64,000 nt of DNA from Agaricicola taiwanensis. Its GTDB lineage: Bacteria; Pseudomonadota; Alphaproteobacteria; Rhizobiales; Methylopilaceae. Numbering within the stretch: the stretch's first letter is position 1; each line of letters begins with the position of its first letter. This document shows, one piece after another, positions 50,917 to 60,285 of this stretch. The stretch is from contig NZ_BMCP01000001.1 of assembly GCF_014635245.1 (NCBI RefSeq), positions 1,426,001 to 1,490,000 of the forward strand, in the 5' to 3' direction. The position numbers and the translations under genes are program-made. The notes beneath the pieces are model-generated. The model was not told the DNA's origin, searched no databases, and saw nothing but the letters and a program-made list of their open reading frames with translations.

Positions 50917-53558
50917 TCTCTGAACGTCTGGTGCCTGCGATGCGTCTCACGCGTGAGAGCCTCCAGGTTACCCGGCGTCCTTTTGCGGCGCCAGGTAACT
51001 CAGGGCATTTCTGGTCGCTTCCGACCCTGGCGGGGCTTGGCTACGCCGGCATCGCACGGATGCCGCGCTCGCTGCGCGTTATCCTCGAAGCCCTGCTTCG
51101 GCATGCGGCAACCGAAGACGCCAGCCTGGACAGCCTTGATGCGCTGGCCCGCTGGCAGCCCCAGGAGAAGCGCGAGACCGAGATGCCCTTCTATGCCGGG
51201 CGTCTTGTCCTCCAGGACATCGCCGGGATTCCCTTGCTGGGTGACATGGCGGCGATGCGCGCTCACTTCGCACGGACCGGCCGCGAGCCCGATGCGTTGG
51301 CTCCCCGCATTCCCGTCTCCATGGTGATCGACCACACCTTGGCGGTCGACCATCACGGTCATCCCGATGCGTCCGAGCGCAATCTCGAAATTGAGATCGC
51401 GCGCAATGAAGAGCGGTTCCGTTTCGTTAAATGGGCGATGCAGGCGATGCCGGGCATCGAGATTGTGCCGCCCGGCTTCGGAATTCTTCACCAGATCAAT
51501 CTTGAGCGCTTCAGCAGGGGAATCCTCTCCCGCAACGGCGATGTTTTCCCCGACAGCCTTGTCGGCACGGACAGCCACACCTGCATGATCACGGGGCTGG
51601 GCGTGCTTGGCTGGGGCGTGGGCGGTATCGAGGCGCAGGCCGCCATACTGGGCGAGCCGGTGGTGCTGCGTGCGCCCGAAGTCACCGGCGTTGACGTCGC
51701 GGGAATCTTGCAGGACGGCGTCACGGCCACCGACCTCGTTCTTCACGTCACCAATTGGCTGCGCCAGAACAAGGTCGTCGGTGAGTTCGTGGAGTTCTTC
51801 GGTGAGGGGCTCAACGAGCTGTCCGTCCCTGACCGCGCGACCATCGCCAATATGGCGCCTGAATATGGCGCCACGGTCGGGTTCTTTCCGGTCGATCAGA
51901 GGACGCTCGCCTATATGCGGATGACCGGCCGCTCGCCGGAAGAGGTCGCGGCGGTCGAAGCCTATTACCGCGCACAGGATTGTTTCGGCGTACCGAAGCC
52001 GGGCGATGTCGATTACAGCCGCGTTCTGACGCTCAACCTTTCCGAGATCGAACCGGTCGTCGCCGGCCCCAAGCGCCCGCAGGACAAGGTGCCGCTCCGT
52101 CAGCTCAAGCCGACCGTGGCGGAGGCGATTTCCCGCCCGCCGGTCAAGACGATGGGGCTTTCGGACGGCTCTCTTGTTATTGCCGCGATCACCTCCTGCA
52201 CGAACACGTCCAACCCTGAGGTGATGATCGCGGCGGGTCTTCTCGCAAAGAACGCCGTAGCCAAGGGCCTTTCAGCCAGGCCGTGGGTAAAGACATCGCT
52301 TGCACCAGGATCGCGCGCGGTCAGCGGCTATCTCGAGGCGAGCGGACTTCAACGCCATCTCGACCGGCTCGGCTTCTCCCTGATCGGCTTTGGCTGCACG
52401 ACCTGCATCGGAAATTCCGGGCCCCTCCTGCCGGAGGTCGAGAGCACGCTTGAGACAAGTGAGCTCGTTGTTGCGGCAGCCCTCTCCGGCAACCGCAATT
52501 TCGAAGGGCGCATTCATCCTAAGGTGAAGCTGGGTTTCCTGATGAGCCCTCCGCTTGTGGTTGCCATGGCCCTTGCCGGACGGGCCGATATCGATCTCGA
52601 AAAAGAGCCGCTGGGAACAAGCTCCGACGGCCAGCCTGTCTTCCTTCGCGATATCTGGCCGAGCCGCCGTGACATAGAGGCGATGATCTCGGAATGGGTG
52701 ACACCTGCGCGCTACGCGGACGCCTATGATCAGATGGCGAAGGAGGTCAGTCCTCTCTGGAAGCGCATTGAAGCGCCGAAAGGTGATCTTTTCAGCTGGG
52801 ATCCCGCGTCCACCAACCTCAAGGAACCGCCTTTCCTTGATGAGCCGTTCCGCCGGTCGGCGCTGACACACATAGTCGATGCACGCCCGCTCGCCCTTTT
52901 CGGTGACAGCATCACCACGGATCATATCTCACCGGTTGGCGTCATCGCGGCCTCCTCGCCAGCCGGGAAATATCTGGCCTCCTTCGGGGTTGCTCCAAAG
53001 GACTTCGTCAACTACGGCGCGCGCCGCATGAACCATGATGTGATGGTGCGCGGTGGGTTTTCCAACGCCCGGCTGCGCAACCTGATGGTCGGCGCCGGGG
53101 GTGGCATCACGGCCCACCAGCCATCCGGCGAGGTGATGTCGATCTTCGAAGCCGCCGAACGCTACGCCGCCGAGAAGGTGCCACTGGTCATCCTCGCTGG
53201 CGCGGAATACGGCACCGGGAGCGCGCGGGACTGGGCGGCGAAAGTCACGCGGCTTCTGGGCGTCCGCGCGGTCATCGCGTCGAGCTTTGAGCGCATCCAT
53301 CGTACCAACCTCGTCGGAATGGGAGTGCTGCCTTTCGTGCTTCCCGCCGGAGTGTCGGCTGTTTCGCTTGCTCTAGCAGGCACGGAGACCTTCACGATCG
53401 GGGGCATACGCGAGGATCTCGCTCCCGGAGTCGAACTGGAGCTCTGCATCCGCTCGTCCAGAGGCGAGGATAGGATTCCGGTCCGGCTCCAGATCGAGAC
53501 GGACCGAGAAATTCTCTATGCGCGTGCGGGCGGCATCATGCCGTTTCTCGTCCGCTAG
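50913..53558 (+). CDS. Aconitase A-like hydratase, variant active site
   Basis: An 881-residue protein of the AcnA/IRP type. Three cluster cysteines are intact, in TSCTNTSNP and GFGCTTCIGNSG, as are GNRNFEGR and VPPGFGILHQINLE. Differences from AcnA lie at substrate contacts: GSSRDW is GSARDW (S770 kept, A771 new), HPxVRANYLASPP is HPKVKLGFLMSPP, and YGSRRGN is YGARRMN. It should hydrate or dehydrate a related acid, perhaps methylated, as the AcnA-like 2-methylcitrate dehydratase AcnD does. A housekeeping acnA presumably lies elsewhere. The start overlaps the previous stop. Confidence 0.9.
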   Translation: MISERLVPAMRLTRESLQVTRRPFAAPGNSGHFWSLPTLAGLGYAGIARMPRSLRVILEALLRHAATEDASLDSLDALARWQPQEKRETEMPFYAGRLVLQDIAGIPLLGDMAAMRAHFARTGREPDALAPRIPVSMVIDHTLAVDHHGHPDASERNLEIEIARNEERFRFVKWAMQAMPGIEIVPPGFGILHQINLERFSRGILSRNGDVFPDSLVGTDSHTCMITGLGVLGWGVGGIEAQAAILGEPVVLRAPEVTGVDVAGILQDGVTATDLVLHVTNWLRQNKVVGEFVEFFGEGLNELSVPDRATIANMAPEYGATVGFFPVDQRTLAYMRMTGRSPEEVAAVEAYYRAQDCFGVPKPGDVDYSRVLTLNLSEIEPVVAGPKRPQDKVPLRQLKPTVAEAISRPPVKTMGLSDGSLVIAAITSCTNTSNPEVMIAAGLLAKNAVAKGLSARPWVKTSLAPGSRAVSGYLEASGLQRHLDRLGFSLIGFGCTTCIGNSGPLLPEVESTLETSELVVAAALSGNRNFEGRIHPKVKLGFLMSPPLVVAMALAGRADIDLEKEPLGTSSDGQPVFLRDIWPSRRDIEAMISEWVTPARYADAYDQMAKEVSPLWKRIEAPKGDLFSWDPASTNLKEPPFLDEPFRRSALTHIVDARPLALFGDSITTDHISPVGVIAASSPAGKYLASFGVAPKDFVNYGARRMNHDVMVRGGFSNARLRNLMVGAGGGITAHQPSGEVMSIFEAAERYAAEKVPLVILAGAEYGTGSARDWAAKVTRLLGVRAVIASSFERIHRTNLVGMGVLPFVLPAGVSAVSLALAGTETFTIGGIREDLAPGVELELCIRSSRGEDRIPVRLQIETDREILYARAGGIMPFLVR

Positions 53559-53606
53559 ACAGAAGTGCGTCCGTCAAACGGACCAATCGGGTTGAGGGAG
53601 GAAGCA

Positions 53607-54050
53607 ATGCACATCAGCAAGGATCTGGCGTCGGGCGTGCTGTTTACGCTGCTCGGACTTGGCGGGCTCATCATCAGCACCTCCTACCGAATGGGAACGC
53701 TCGCCCAGATGGGACCTGGCATGTTTCCGGCGATGCTCAACGTGGCCATCGCAGCGGGGGGCGCTTTTGTCGCCGTCCGGTCCCTCATGGCGTCAGACGC
53801 ATCCGCGCCGATCGAACGGTTCCATTTTCGCCCGCTGATCGCCGTTCTCGCCGCCATCGTTAGCTTTGGCCTCGCGATCCGGCCGCTAGGGCTCATCCCA
53901 GCCATTTTCCTTCTTGTGGGGATCAGCCGCCTTGCCAATTCCGACGGCGGGTGGCTGGAGACCGTGGTCATGTCGCTGATCCTTGCCGCCGTCTGCGTCG
54001 GGATCTTCATCTACGGCCTTGGCCTGAACATCGAACTGGGGCCGATCTGA
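53607..54050 (+). CDS. tctB: Tripartite tricarboxylate transporter small permease TctB
   Basis: A 147-residue inner-membrane protein with four helices and the TctB start ISKDLASGVLFTLLGLGGLIIS followed by YRMGTLAQMGPGMFPAMLNVAIAAGG, a nearly invariant family block. The ATG at 53607 follows GAGGGAGGAAG. Its stop overlaps the tctA start by one base (TGATG), which couples the two membrane subunits. Confidence 0.93.
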   Translation: MHISKDLASGVLFTLLGLGGLIISTSYRMGTLAQMGPGMFPAMLNVAIAAGGAFVAVRSLMASDASAPIERFHFRPLIAVLAAIVSFGLAIRPLGLIPAIFLLVGISRLANSDGGWLETVVMSLILAAVCVGIFIYGLGLNIELGPI

Positions 54051-55552
54051 TGGACATTCTGTCGAACCTCGCCCTCGGCTTCAGCGTGGCGGCCGACCCC
54101 TGGAACCTGCTCTACTGCCTGATCGGGGTAACGCTCGGCACCTTCATTGGCGTTCTTCCCGGCGTCGGTCCGGTCGTCACCATCGCCATGCTGCTGCCGC
54201 TAACCTTCGGTTTGCCGTCGGAGGGCGCGCTGATCATGCTGGCTGGCATTTATTACGGTGCGGCCTACGGCGGCTCGACAACCGCAATCCTCGTCAATCT
54301 GCCGGGAGAATCCTCCTCGGTCGTCACCTGCATCGACGGCTATCAGATGGCACGCAAGGGGCGCGCAGGGGCCGCGCTGGCGCTTTGCGCCATCGGTTCC
54401 TTCGTCGCCGGCTGCTTCGGCACCGCGTTGATCGTGGTGGCGGGCCCGCCTCTCACCAAGATCGCCCTAGAGTTTGGCCCTGTCGAATACTTCTCGCTGA
54501 TGCTGATGGCGCTGGTCTTCACATCCGCCCTTGTGCACGGCTCGATGGCAAAGGGCGTGTTGATGGCGCTTTTCGGCATACTGGTGGGGCTTGCCGGCGT
54601 CGACATCAACACCGGCGTGCGCCGCTTCACCTTCGGTTCATCCGGGCTTGTGGAGGGCATCGAGTTTGCCGTCGCGGCCATGGGCCTGTTCGCCATTGCC
54701 GAGATCGTCAAGAATCTCGAGACGGTCGAGAAACGCGAGGTCTTCACGGGCAGGATCTCAGGGCTGATGCCGAACCGGGATGAAATGAGGCAGGCGGTGA
54801 AGCCGATCATGCGCGGCACGCTTGTTGGCTCATTCTTCGGAGTGCTGCCGGGTGCAGGGCAGACCATCGCGACCTTTGCCGCCTATATGCTTGAGAAGAG
54901 AATCGCGAAGGACCCGTCACGCTTCGGTCAGGGTGCCGTCGAGGGCGTTGCGGCTCCAGAGGCCGCCAACAACGCTTCGGCGCAGACATCCTTCATTCCG
55001 ACGCTGACGCTTGGCATTCCCGGCAGCGCGACCATGGCCCTCGTGCTCGGCGCCCTTATGATTCAAGGGATTGTGCCCGGTCCCCAGGTGATCACCAGCC
55101 ATCCCTCGCTGTTCTGGGGCCTCATCGCCAGCATGTGGATCGGCAATCTTCTGCTCGTCGTCCTCAACCTTCCCCTGGTGGGTGTCTGGACCAGCATGCT
55201 GCGCATCCCCTATCGGGTGCTGTTTCCGGGCATTCTCGTCCTGTGCTGCATCGGCGTCTTCTCGCTCAAGTTCAACGAGGTCGATATCTGGCTCGTCGCG
55301 CTGTTCGGGCTGGCGGGCTATATCTTCGTCAAACTGGATTGTGAGCCGGCGCCGTTCATCCTCGGCTTTGTGCTTGGTCCAATGATCGAAGAGAACTTCC
55401 GCCGCGCCATGCTGATGTCGCGCGGCGATCCGTCCGTGTTCTTCACCAGTCCGATCAGCCTCGGCTTCCTGGTCTTTATGTTCCTGATCATGCTGGTCCT
55501 GACGATCCCGAGCCTTCGAAGCCAGAAGGAACGCGCGATACTTGAGGCCTGA
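54050..55552 (+). CDS. tctA: Tripartite tricarboxylate transporter large permease TctA
   Basis: A 500-residue permease with about ten to twelve helices. Family signatures are [53 protein letters not shown] and [25 protein letters not shown], the two glycine-proline repeats of TctA. Transport is driven by ion gradients and uses TctC for the ligand. It is the last gene of the operon, followed after 38 bases by the convergent LysR gene. The operon's TTT genes are out of the common tctCBA order, with the aconitase-like gene inserted between C and B. Confidence 0.95.
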   Translation: MDILSNLALGFSVAADPWNLLYCLIGVTLGTFIGVLPGVGPVVTIAMLLPLTFGLPSEGALIMLAGIYYGAAYGGSTTAILVNLPGESSSVVTCIDGYQMARKGRAGAALALCAIGSFVAGCFGTALIVVAGPPLTKIALEFGPVEYFSLMLMALVFTSALVHGSMAKGVLMALFGILVGLAGVDINTGVRRFTFGSSGLVEGIEFAVAAMGLFAIAEIVKNLETVEKREVFTGRISGLMPNRDEMRQAVKPIMRGTLVGSFFGVLPGAGQTIATFAAYMLEKRIAKDPSRFGQGAVEGVAAPEAANNASAQTSFIPTLTLGIPGSATMALVLGALMIQGIVPGPQVITSHPSLFWGLIASMWIGNLLLVVLNLPLVGVWTSMLRIPYRVLFPGILVLCCIGVFSLKFNEVDIWLVALFGLAGYIFVKLDCEPAPFILGFVLGPMIEENFRRAMLMSRGDPSVFFTSPISLGFLVFMFLIMLVLTIPSLRSQKERAILEA

Positions 55553-55590
55553 GCGACGGATGATGTGAGTTCCAAGGCGCGCAGCCTGTT

Positions 55591-56547
55591 TCAGATCTCG
55601 GGGCAGTCGCCCACCGCGATATTCTTGCCGTCGAGCAATATGCGCCTGAGACGGCGCTCCGTGACATGCGGGGCAAAGCCGATGATGAAGTCGGTCATGT
55701 ATTGTCTGAGATAACTCGCTTTGGGCACGACGATGCCGAGCGCGCTGGACGGAATGATATGGCGTGCATCGAGCCGCTTCAGTTCGGTATCGCGGGCAGG
55801 ATCAAATGCGATTGTCGCGAGAATGGCGATGCCGAGCCCAAATCCGACATAGGCCTTGCTGACGTCGGCATCGACCGCGCTCATCACAACTTTCGGGGTG
55901 AGGCCCTTCGAGGCAAAGGCTCGTTCCATGGCGTCGCGGCCGCTAAAGGCCTCGCCGTAGGTGATGAGGGGATACTTGGACACCTTTTCCAGCGTCAGCC
56001 CGCCGGTCCTGGTCAGCGGGTGGTCCTTCTGCGTGACGATGCTGCGGTTGAGGCGAAAGCAGGGAATGAAGATCACGCCGTCGGGAGGATCACGTGCTTC
56101 GGTGCAGACGGCGAGATCAGCCAGCCCCTGCGCGACCAGCTCGTGACATTGCACCGGATCGCCCTGGCGCAGTGTCAGATTGACCTGCGGGTAGTTCGCC
56201 ATGAAATTGCGTACCACCGGGGGCAGACTGTAGCACGCCTGCGTGTGCGTGGTCGCGACCGTCAGTTCACCGATATTGCCGTGCCGCGCATCTTCACCGA
56301 TCCGCTGAAGACTCTGCTGGTCGCGAAGCAGTCGCCGCGCGATCTCGACGATCTGCTCGCCCTCGCGGGTGAGCCGCAGGAGCCGGTTACGCTGCCGATC
56401 GAAGATCTTTACACCAACGTCGCGCTCAATCTCTTGGATCTGGCGGGACACTGTAGGCTGGGAGCGGTTGAGCTTGTCCGAAGCGTCCGAGATGCTCAAG
56501 CCACAATCGACCACTTTGCAGAGACTTTCCAGTGATCTGAGATTCAT
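55591..56547 (-). CDS. LysR family transcriptional regulator
   Basis: A 318-residue regulator. The winged helix is residues 4-60 (LRSLESLCKVVDCGLSISDASDKL, then SQPTVSRQIQEIERDVG). The effector domain follows from about residue 90 (GELTVATTHTQACYSLPPVV), in the CysB/Cbl-like part of the family. It is convergent with tctA, so it is not in the operon, but it is the only regulator next to it and the best candidate for its inducer sensing. An interrupted dyad upstream of the operon (44801) is a possible target. Confidence 0.9.
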   Translation of the reverse strand: MNLRSLESLCKVVDCGLSISDASDKLNRSQPTVSRQIQEIERDVGVKIFDRQRNRLLRLTREGEQIVEIARRLLRDQQSLQRIGEDARHGNIGELTVATTHTQACYSLPPVVRNFMANYPQVNLTLRQGDPVQCHELVAQGLADLAVCTEARDPPDGVIFIPCFRLNRSIVTQKDHPLTRTGGLTLEKVSKYPLITYGEAFSGRDAMERAFASKGLTPKVVMSAVDADVSKAYVGFGLGIAILATIAFDPARDTELKRLDARHIIPSSALGIVVPKASYLRQYMTDFIIGFAPHVTERRLRRILLDGKNIAVGDCPEI

Positions 56548-56758
56548 GAATGCCGTCAGCTGACCATCGTCAGGATTCTCGGATGAGCGGGGGGCTCATC
56601 CGAGCGTGGGTTCTGCTCATCGGGTTGTCATTCTAGGCGGCTGCCCTTTGATGTAGCAAGCGGCGCGCTCCGATGTAAGAACCCACCGGGAAGATCGTAT
56701 CGCAAACACGATCCGAACACTTATTAGAAAACTGCAAGACTCACGGAATAGGTGCGGT

Positions 56759-57139
56759 TCAGGCTGAAGGCTGGCCAGCGTAAGCCCATCCTTCGATTTC
56801 GACGCGGGCGTTGCGCGAGAGTTGATTCACTCCCACCGTGGTGCGGGCAGGAAGATGCCCCTTGAAGAAATCCATATAGATGGTGTTGAGCGCATCGCGG
56901 TCCGCCATATCGGCCAAATAGACGTTGACTTTGGCGATCGAAGTCAGCGGCAAGCCGTTGCGCTCCAGGATATCGGCGATGTTCTGAAAGGCCTGCCTGC
57001 ACTCTGCTTCGAAGCCCCCGGGAACAAGAGTTTCACCGATGCGTCCGGTCTGACCTGAGATCGCGATCCAATCGCCTGCCCGGAAACCCGGGGTGTTGAA
57101 GCTCTTTGACTTCGTCGTAACCGCAGTATCCTGTTTCAT
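56759..57139 (-). CDS. RidA family protein
   Basis: A 126-residue trimeric enzyme of the RidA/YjgF/UK114 fold. WIAISGQTGRIGETLVPGGFEAECRQAF and the C-terminal LPARTTVGVNQLSRNARVEIEGWAYA hold the conserved arginine (in PART) that binds the carboxylate of the imine substrate. RidA hydrolyses reactive 2-iminoacids from amino-acid catabolism; sub-clades act on other substrates. The ATG at 57139 is chosen by homology; the frame runs further upstream without a family match. It is alone, near a tRNA gene and a recombinase fragment. Confidence 0.87.
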   Translation of the reverse strand: MKQDTAVTTKSKSFNTPGFRAGDWIAISGQTGRIGETLVPGGFEAECRQAFQNIADILERNGLPLTSIAKVNVYLADMADRDALNTIYMDFFKGHLPARTTVGVNQLSRNARVEIEGWAYAGQPSA

Positions 57140-57210
57140 TCTATGTCTTCCGTTCCTTGTGTGTAATTTGATTAAGCGGCGCTCGATGCCACAGGGGCTC
57201 TCAATCCTAA

Positions 57211-57438
57211 TCAGTGGATGACCTTCAGCAGCGCTGATTTCCCGCCGAGCACGAATTCGTCGAAATCGCTCCCAGGCCTCCCTGAGCGGCCGAGGAGGCA
57301 CTTTGCCTCTCTCTGGTCGCGGGTGCCTAACGACTCGGCGAGTTCGTTCTTGTCGATGATGGCCCGTAAATCGGTCGGCACCACCATGCGCGCATAGTAG
57401 ATTGATCCGCGACGTTTGAGATAGGTGTTCAGCGCCAT
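57211..57438 (-). pseudogene. Fragment of a DUF6538-type site-specific recombinase
   Basis: The 75 codons begin MALNTYLKRRGSIYYARMVVP and continue to SLGTRDQREAK, which is the N-terminal DUF6538 segment of tyrosine recombinases in Hyphomicrobiales. It then loses similarity and stops, with no core-binding or catalytic domain. It lies about 110 bases from tRNA-Gln, the usual type of target for such integrases. This looks like the remnant of an excised or decayed island. Confidence 0.7.
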
Positions 57439-57549
57439 GTGATGCCCCCGGCTGGGGTGCCAAATGGGACACCTGAACGGGACAGAGTATTGCAATGAAT
57501 CCCTTGATTTTGCAAGGGGCTTGCGCGATCTCAATGGCTTGGAAGTGAA

Positions 57550-57623
57550 TGGCTGGGGAACTAGGATTCGAACCTAGATTGACGGAGTCAGAGTCCGCAG
57601 TTCTACCGTTGAACTATTCCCCA
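57550..57623 (-). tRNA. tRNA-Gln (CUG)
   Basis: Read on the minus strand, a full cloverleaf is visible: acceptor TGGGGAA (57617-57623) pairing with TTCCCCA, D arm GTTC/GAAC, anticodon stem GCGGA/TCCGT with loop CTCTGAC (anticodon CTG, codon CAG), T arm CTAGG-TTCGAAT-CCTAG, discriminator G and encoded CCA. Total length 74 with CCA. Confidence 0.97.
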
Positions 57624-57811
57624 ACAGAGGTGGGCAGGCCAGCGCCTGCGCAACGCACGTTCACATAGCGAGGTGCGCCGGGAAGGGCAAGGGGCAAATG
57701 CGTCAAATCTGCCACGACGGCACGGACCACCGCTTTCGATGTAATTTTTATGGATCCGGTGACAGATTCTCAACCGATGCCACGTTAGGCTGAGCGCTCG
57801 TGCCTTGTGGC

Positions 57812-58327
57812 ATGCGTAGAGAGGCAGCAGTGGCGTCGGGTCCTTTCGCACGACTTTCCATCCTCGTGATCGACAACGATCCGCATATGCGGAAGATCGC
57901 GCGCGGCCTGCTGACCGGCTTTCCGGTCGGCCGCGTCTATGAAGCAAGCGATGGTGCCCAGGGCCTGGAGATGGTCCATCAGTTTCGTCCCGATGCGATC
58001 CTCACCGAATGGGAAATGCCGATGCTGAACGGCGAGGAGATGGTGCGCCTGATCCGCAATCCCAAGACATCGCCTTTCGCCACCGTGCCCATCATCGTCA
58101 TGACCGCGCATACCCAGCGCTATCAGATCCATGCGGCCATTCAGGCGGGCGTCAACGAGATCATCGTCAAGCCGTTTTCCGCTAAGGACCTGTTGCAACG
58201 GCTTGAATCGGTCGTCGCGCGGCCGCGTCCTTTCATCCAGATCGGCGGTTATTTCGGGCCGCTGCCACGCGAAAATGCGGCGCGCGCAGCGGGTGCCTTT
58301 CCCCGACTGGATACCGCCGCCGGCTGA
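57812..58327 (+). CDS. CheY-like response regulator with Glu at the phospho-site
   Basis: A single-domain receiver of 171 residues plus a short basic tail. Motifs for the acidic pocket (VIDNDP), Thr (IVMTAH) and Lys (VKPF) are intact. But the phospho-acceptor Asp is Glu66, in ILTEWEMP where ILTDW is usual. A Glu there often mimics the phosphorylated state and cannot be phosphorylated. There is no kinase nearby and no output domain. Start options are GTG 57800, ATG 57812 and GTG 57830; 57812 is chosen as the only ATG. Similar single-domain regulators of Hyphomicrobiales keep the Asp. Confidence 0.85.
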   Translation: MRREAAVASGPFARLSILVIDNDPHMRKIARGLLTGFPVGRVYEASDGAQGLEMVHQFRPDAILTEWEMPMLNGEEMVRLIRNPKTSPFATVPIIVMTAHTQRYQIHAAIQAGVNEIIVKPFSAKDLLQRLESVVARPRPFIQIGGYFGPLPRENAARAAGAFPRLDTAAG

Positions 58328-58422
58328 AGAGAGTTTGCCGCGCCCGTATAGCCTGTTACACTGCTTGCGAACAAAGCGGTGCGCTTCCACGTGGAGCGGA
58401 CATCGCACAAGAGGTTGTAACG

Positions 58423-59550
58423 GTGGACGATTGCTTGCGCCCGACACGCGGATCGGCGCCTGGTCCCGCTTTGCCGCAGCGTGGCGCCTTCGGCCGTCAT
58501 GTCGAGCCGGGCAATGCTGACGCAGGCGCGATCGCCATTCCCCGTCGCGGGTTTTCTTCCAGGGTCTATGCGGCGCTGGATCTCGGTACCAATAATTGTC
58601 GATTGCTGATCGCGCGCCCCGCGGCCGGTGGTTTTCGCGTTGTTGATGCTTTCTCACGGATTGTCCGGCTGGGCGAGGGCGTTTGCTCGAACGGCCGGCT
58701 TGGTGAAGCCGCGGCCGATCGTGCCATCGAGGCTCTGCGCATCTGTGCCGACAAGATCGCTGCGCGCGGCGTCATTCGTGGACGCTACATCGCGACGGAA
58801 GCCTGCCGGCTGGCCGAGGATGGTCCGGATTTCGTCGCTCGGGTGAAGGAAGAGACCGGCCTCGAACTGGATATCGTCGACCGGGCCACCGAGGCGCGGC
58901 TCGCAGCCTGCGGGTGTTTTCCGCTCGTGGATCCGCAGGCCGATGGCGTGGTGCTGTTCGACATCGGCGGTGGCTCCACCGAACTCGTCTGGGTCGACCG
59001 TGTGCGCCGCCATGCGCCAATGGGATCGCCGCGGATCAGGTCCTGGGTGTCGCTTCCTGCAGGGGTAGTCACGCTGGCCGAACGCTACGGCGGGATCCAG
59101 GTCACTCCCGATGTGTTCAAGGCCATGGTGGAGGAGGTGACGCTTCTGATCGCCTCCTTCCCCGAGCGCCTGACCTTGGCAGAGGCCGCTTCGCGGCTGC
59201 ATCTTCTTGGCACCTCCGGTACCGTTACAACCATTGCCGGCATTCATCTCGGCCTTGAGCGCTATGAGCGCGGCAAGGTGGATGGCATCTGGCTCGATGA
59301 TCCCGCCATCACCGATGTGGTCTCTGATCTGCAGCGGATGAGCTATGAGGAGCGAATTGCCAGCCCCTGCATCGGCAAGGAACGGGCAGATCTGGTGCTC
59401 GCGGGCTGTGCGATTCTCGAGGCCATCCGGCGCGCCTTTCCCTGCGCAAGGCTGCGCGTGGCTGACAGGGGCCTTCGTGAAGGTATTCTCTTGGAGCTGA
59501 TGAGGGCCGACGGTGCCTGGCGGCTCATCCGCGGGACGGATGCGGCGTGA
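58423..59550 (+). CDS. Ppx/GppA family phosphatase
   Basis: A 375-residue protein of the ASKHA fold that hydrolyses polyphosphate or (p)ppGpp ends. [18 protein letters not shown] is the phosphate-1 motif, and [13 protein letters not shown] near residue 180 the phosphate-2 motif with the Glu. [18 protein letters not shown] follows. Ppx and GppA cannot be told apart by eye; length is shorter than full E. coli Ppx, with no C-terminal HD-like domain. GTG start after GAGG. It overlaps rlmE by 4 bases (GTGA), a usual order in Hyphomicrobiales. Confidence 0.9.
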   Translation: MDDCLRPTRGSAPGPALPQRGAFGRHVEPGNADAGAIAIPRRGFSSRVYAALDLGTNNCRLLIARPAAGGFRVVDAFSRIVRLGEGVCSNGRLGEAAADRAIEALRICADKIAARGVIRGRYIATEACRLAEDGPDFVARVKEETGLELDIVDRATEARLAACGCFPLVDPQADGVVLFDIGGGSTELVWVDRVRRHAPMGSPRIRSWVSLPAGVVTLAERYGGIQVTPDVFKAMVEEVTLLIASFPERLTLAEAASRLHLLGTSGTVTTIAGIHLGLERYERGKVDGIWLDDPAITDVVSDLQRMSYEERIASPCIGKERADLVLAGCAILEAIRRAFPCARLRVADRGLREGILLELMRADGAWRLIRGTDAA

Positions 59551-60251
59551 CCAAGGACAAGATCGGCGAGTCCAGGCCGCTGGGCGTGCGGCTCAAGACC
59601 GCGAAGAAGCGCACCACCTCCTCGCAGAAGTGGCTGGAGAGGCAACTCAACGATCCCTATGTCAGCCGCGCCAAGCGCGAGGGCTATCGGTCCCGCGCGG
59701 CATACAAACTTCTGGAGATCGACGAGAAGCACCGCATCCTGAAATCGGGTCAGAGGGTGGTCGATCTGGGGGCCGCCCCCGGCGGCTGGAGCCAGATCGC
59801 CGCTGCGCGATGTCAATCGGTAGAGGGTAAAGGCCGCGTTGTCGGGATTGACCGGTTGGAGATGGAACCTATCCCGGGGGTTGAGCTCTTCCACCTCGAC
59901 TTCTTGGATGAAGACGCGCCCGAGAAGTTGAAATCGGCATTGGGCGGCAAGGCGGATATTGTGCTGTCTGACATGGCCGCCAATACGACAGGGCACAGGC
60001 AGACCGATCATCTCAGAACCATGGGTCTGGTCGAAGCCGCCTTGGCTTTTGCCATCGAAATCACCGCGCCTGGAGGCGTCTTTCTGGCAAAGGTGCTGCA
60101 GGGAGGCACTCAGAACGAGCTCCTCACCCTGTTGAAGCAGCACTATCGCACGGTAAAGCACGTAAAGCCGTCAGCAAGCCGGGCTGATTCTTCCGAACTC
60201 TATGTTCTTGCGCTTGGTTTCAAGGGACAGGAACAAGTGGATCAGCATTAA
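59547..60251 (+). CDS. rlmE: 23S rRNA (uridine-2552-2'-O)-methyltransferase
   Basis: A 234-residue FtsJ/RrmJ-type methyltransferase that modifies the A-loop of 23S rRNA on the 50S subunit. It has an N-terminal basic extension, then [18 protein letters not shown], the SAM site [27 protein letters not shown] (catalytic Asp) and [10 protein letters not shown] (catalytic Lys). GTG start overlaps the Ppx/GppA stop by 4 bases. A GGDEF gene follows after 34 bases. Confidence 0.93.
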   Translation: MTKDKIGESRPLGVRLKTAKKRTTSSQKWLERQLNDPYVSRAKREGYRSRAAYKLLEIDEKHRILKSGQRVVDLGAAPGGWSQIAAARCQSVEGKGRVVGIDRLEMEPIPGVELFHLDFLDEDAPEKLKSALGGKADIVLSDMAANTTGHRQTDHLRTMGLVEAALAFAIEITAPGGVFLAKVLQGGTQNELLTLLKQHYRTVKHVKPSASRADSSELYVLALGFKGQEQVDQH

Positions 60252-60285
60252 CGCGCCGCTCACTTAAGTTTTATATGACTTGCGC

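Noticed and set aside
57450..57457. Copy of GGCTGGGG, which also occurs at the tRNA-Gln 3' end, as a possible att repeat
   Set aside because: Eight bases only; expected by chance in this GC-rich DNA.
57624..57811. Search for a second RNA gene next to tRNA-Gln
   Set aside because: No cloverleaf or known RNA pattern seen.
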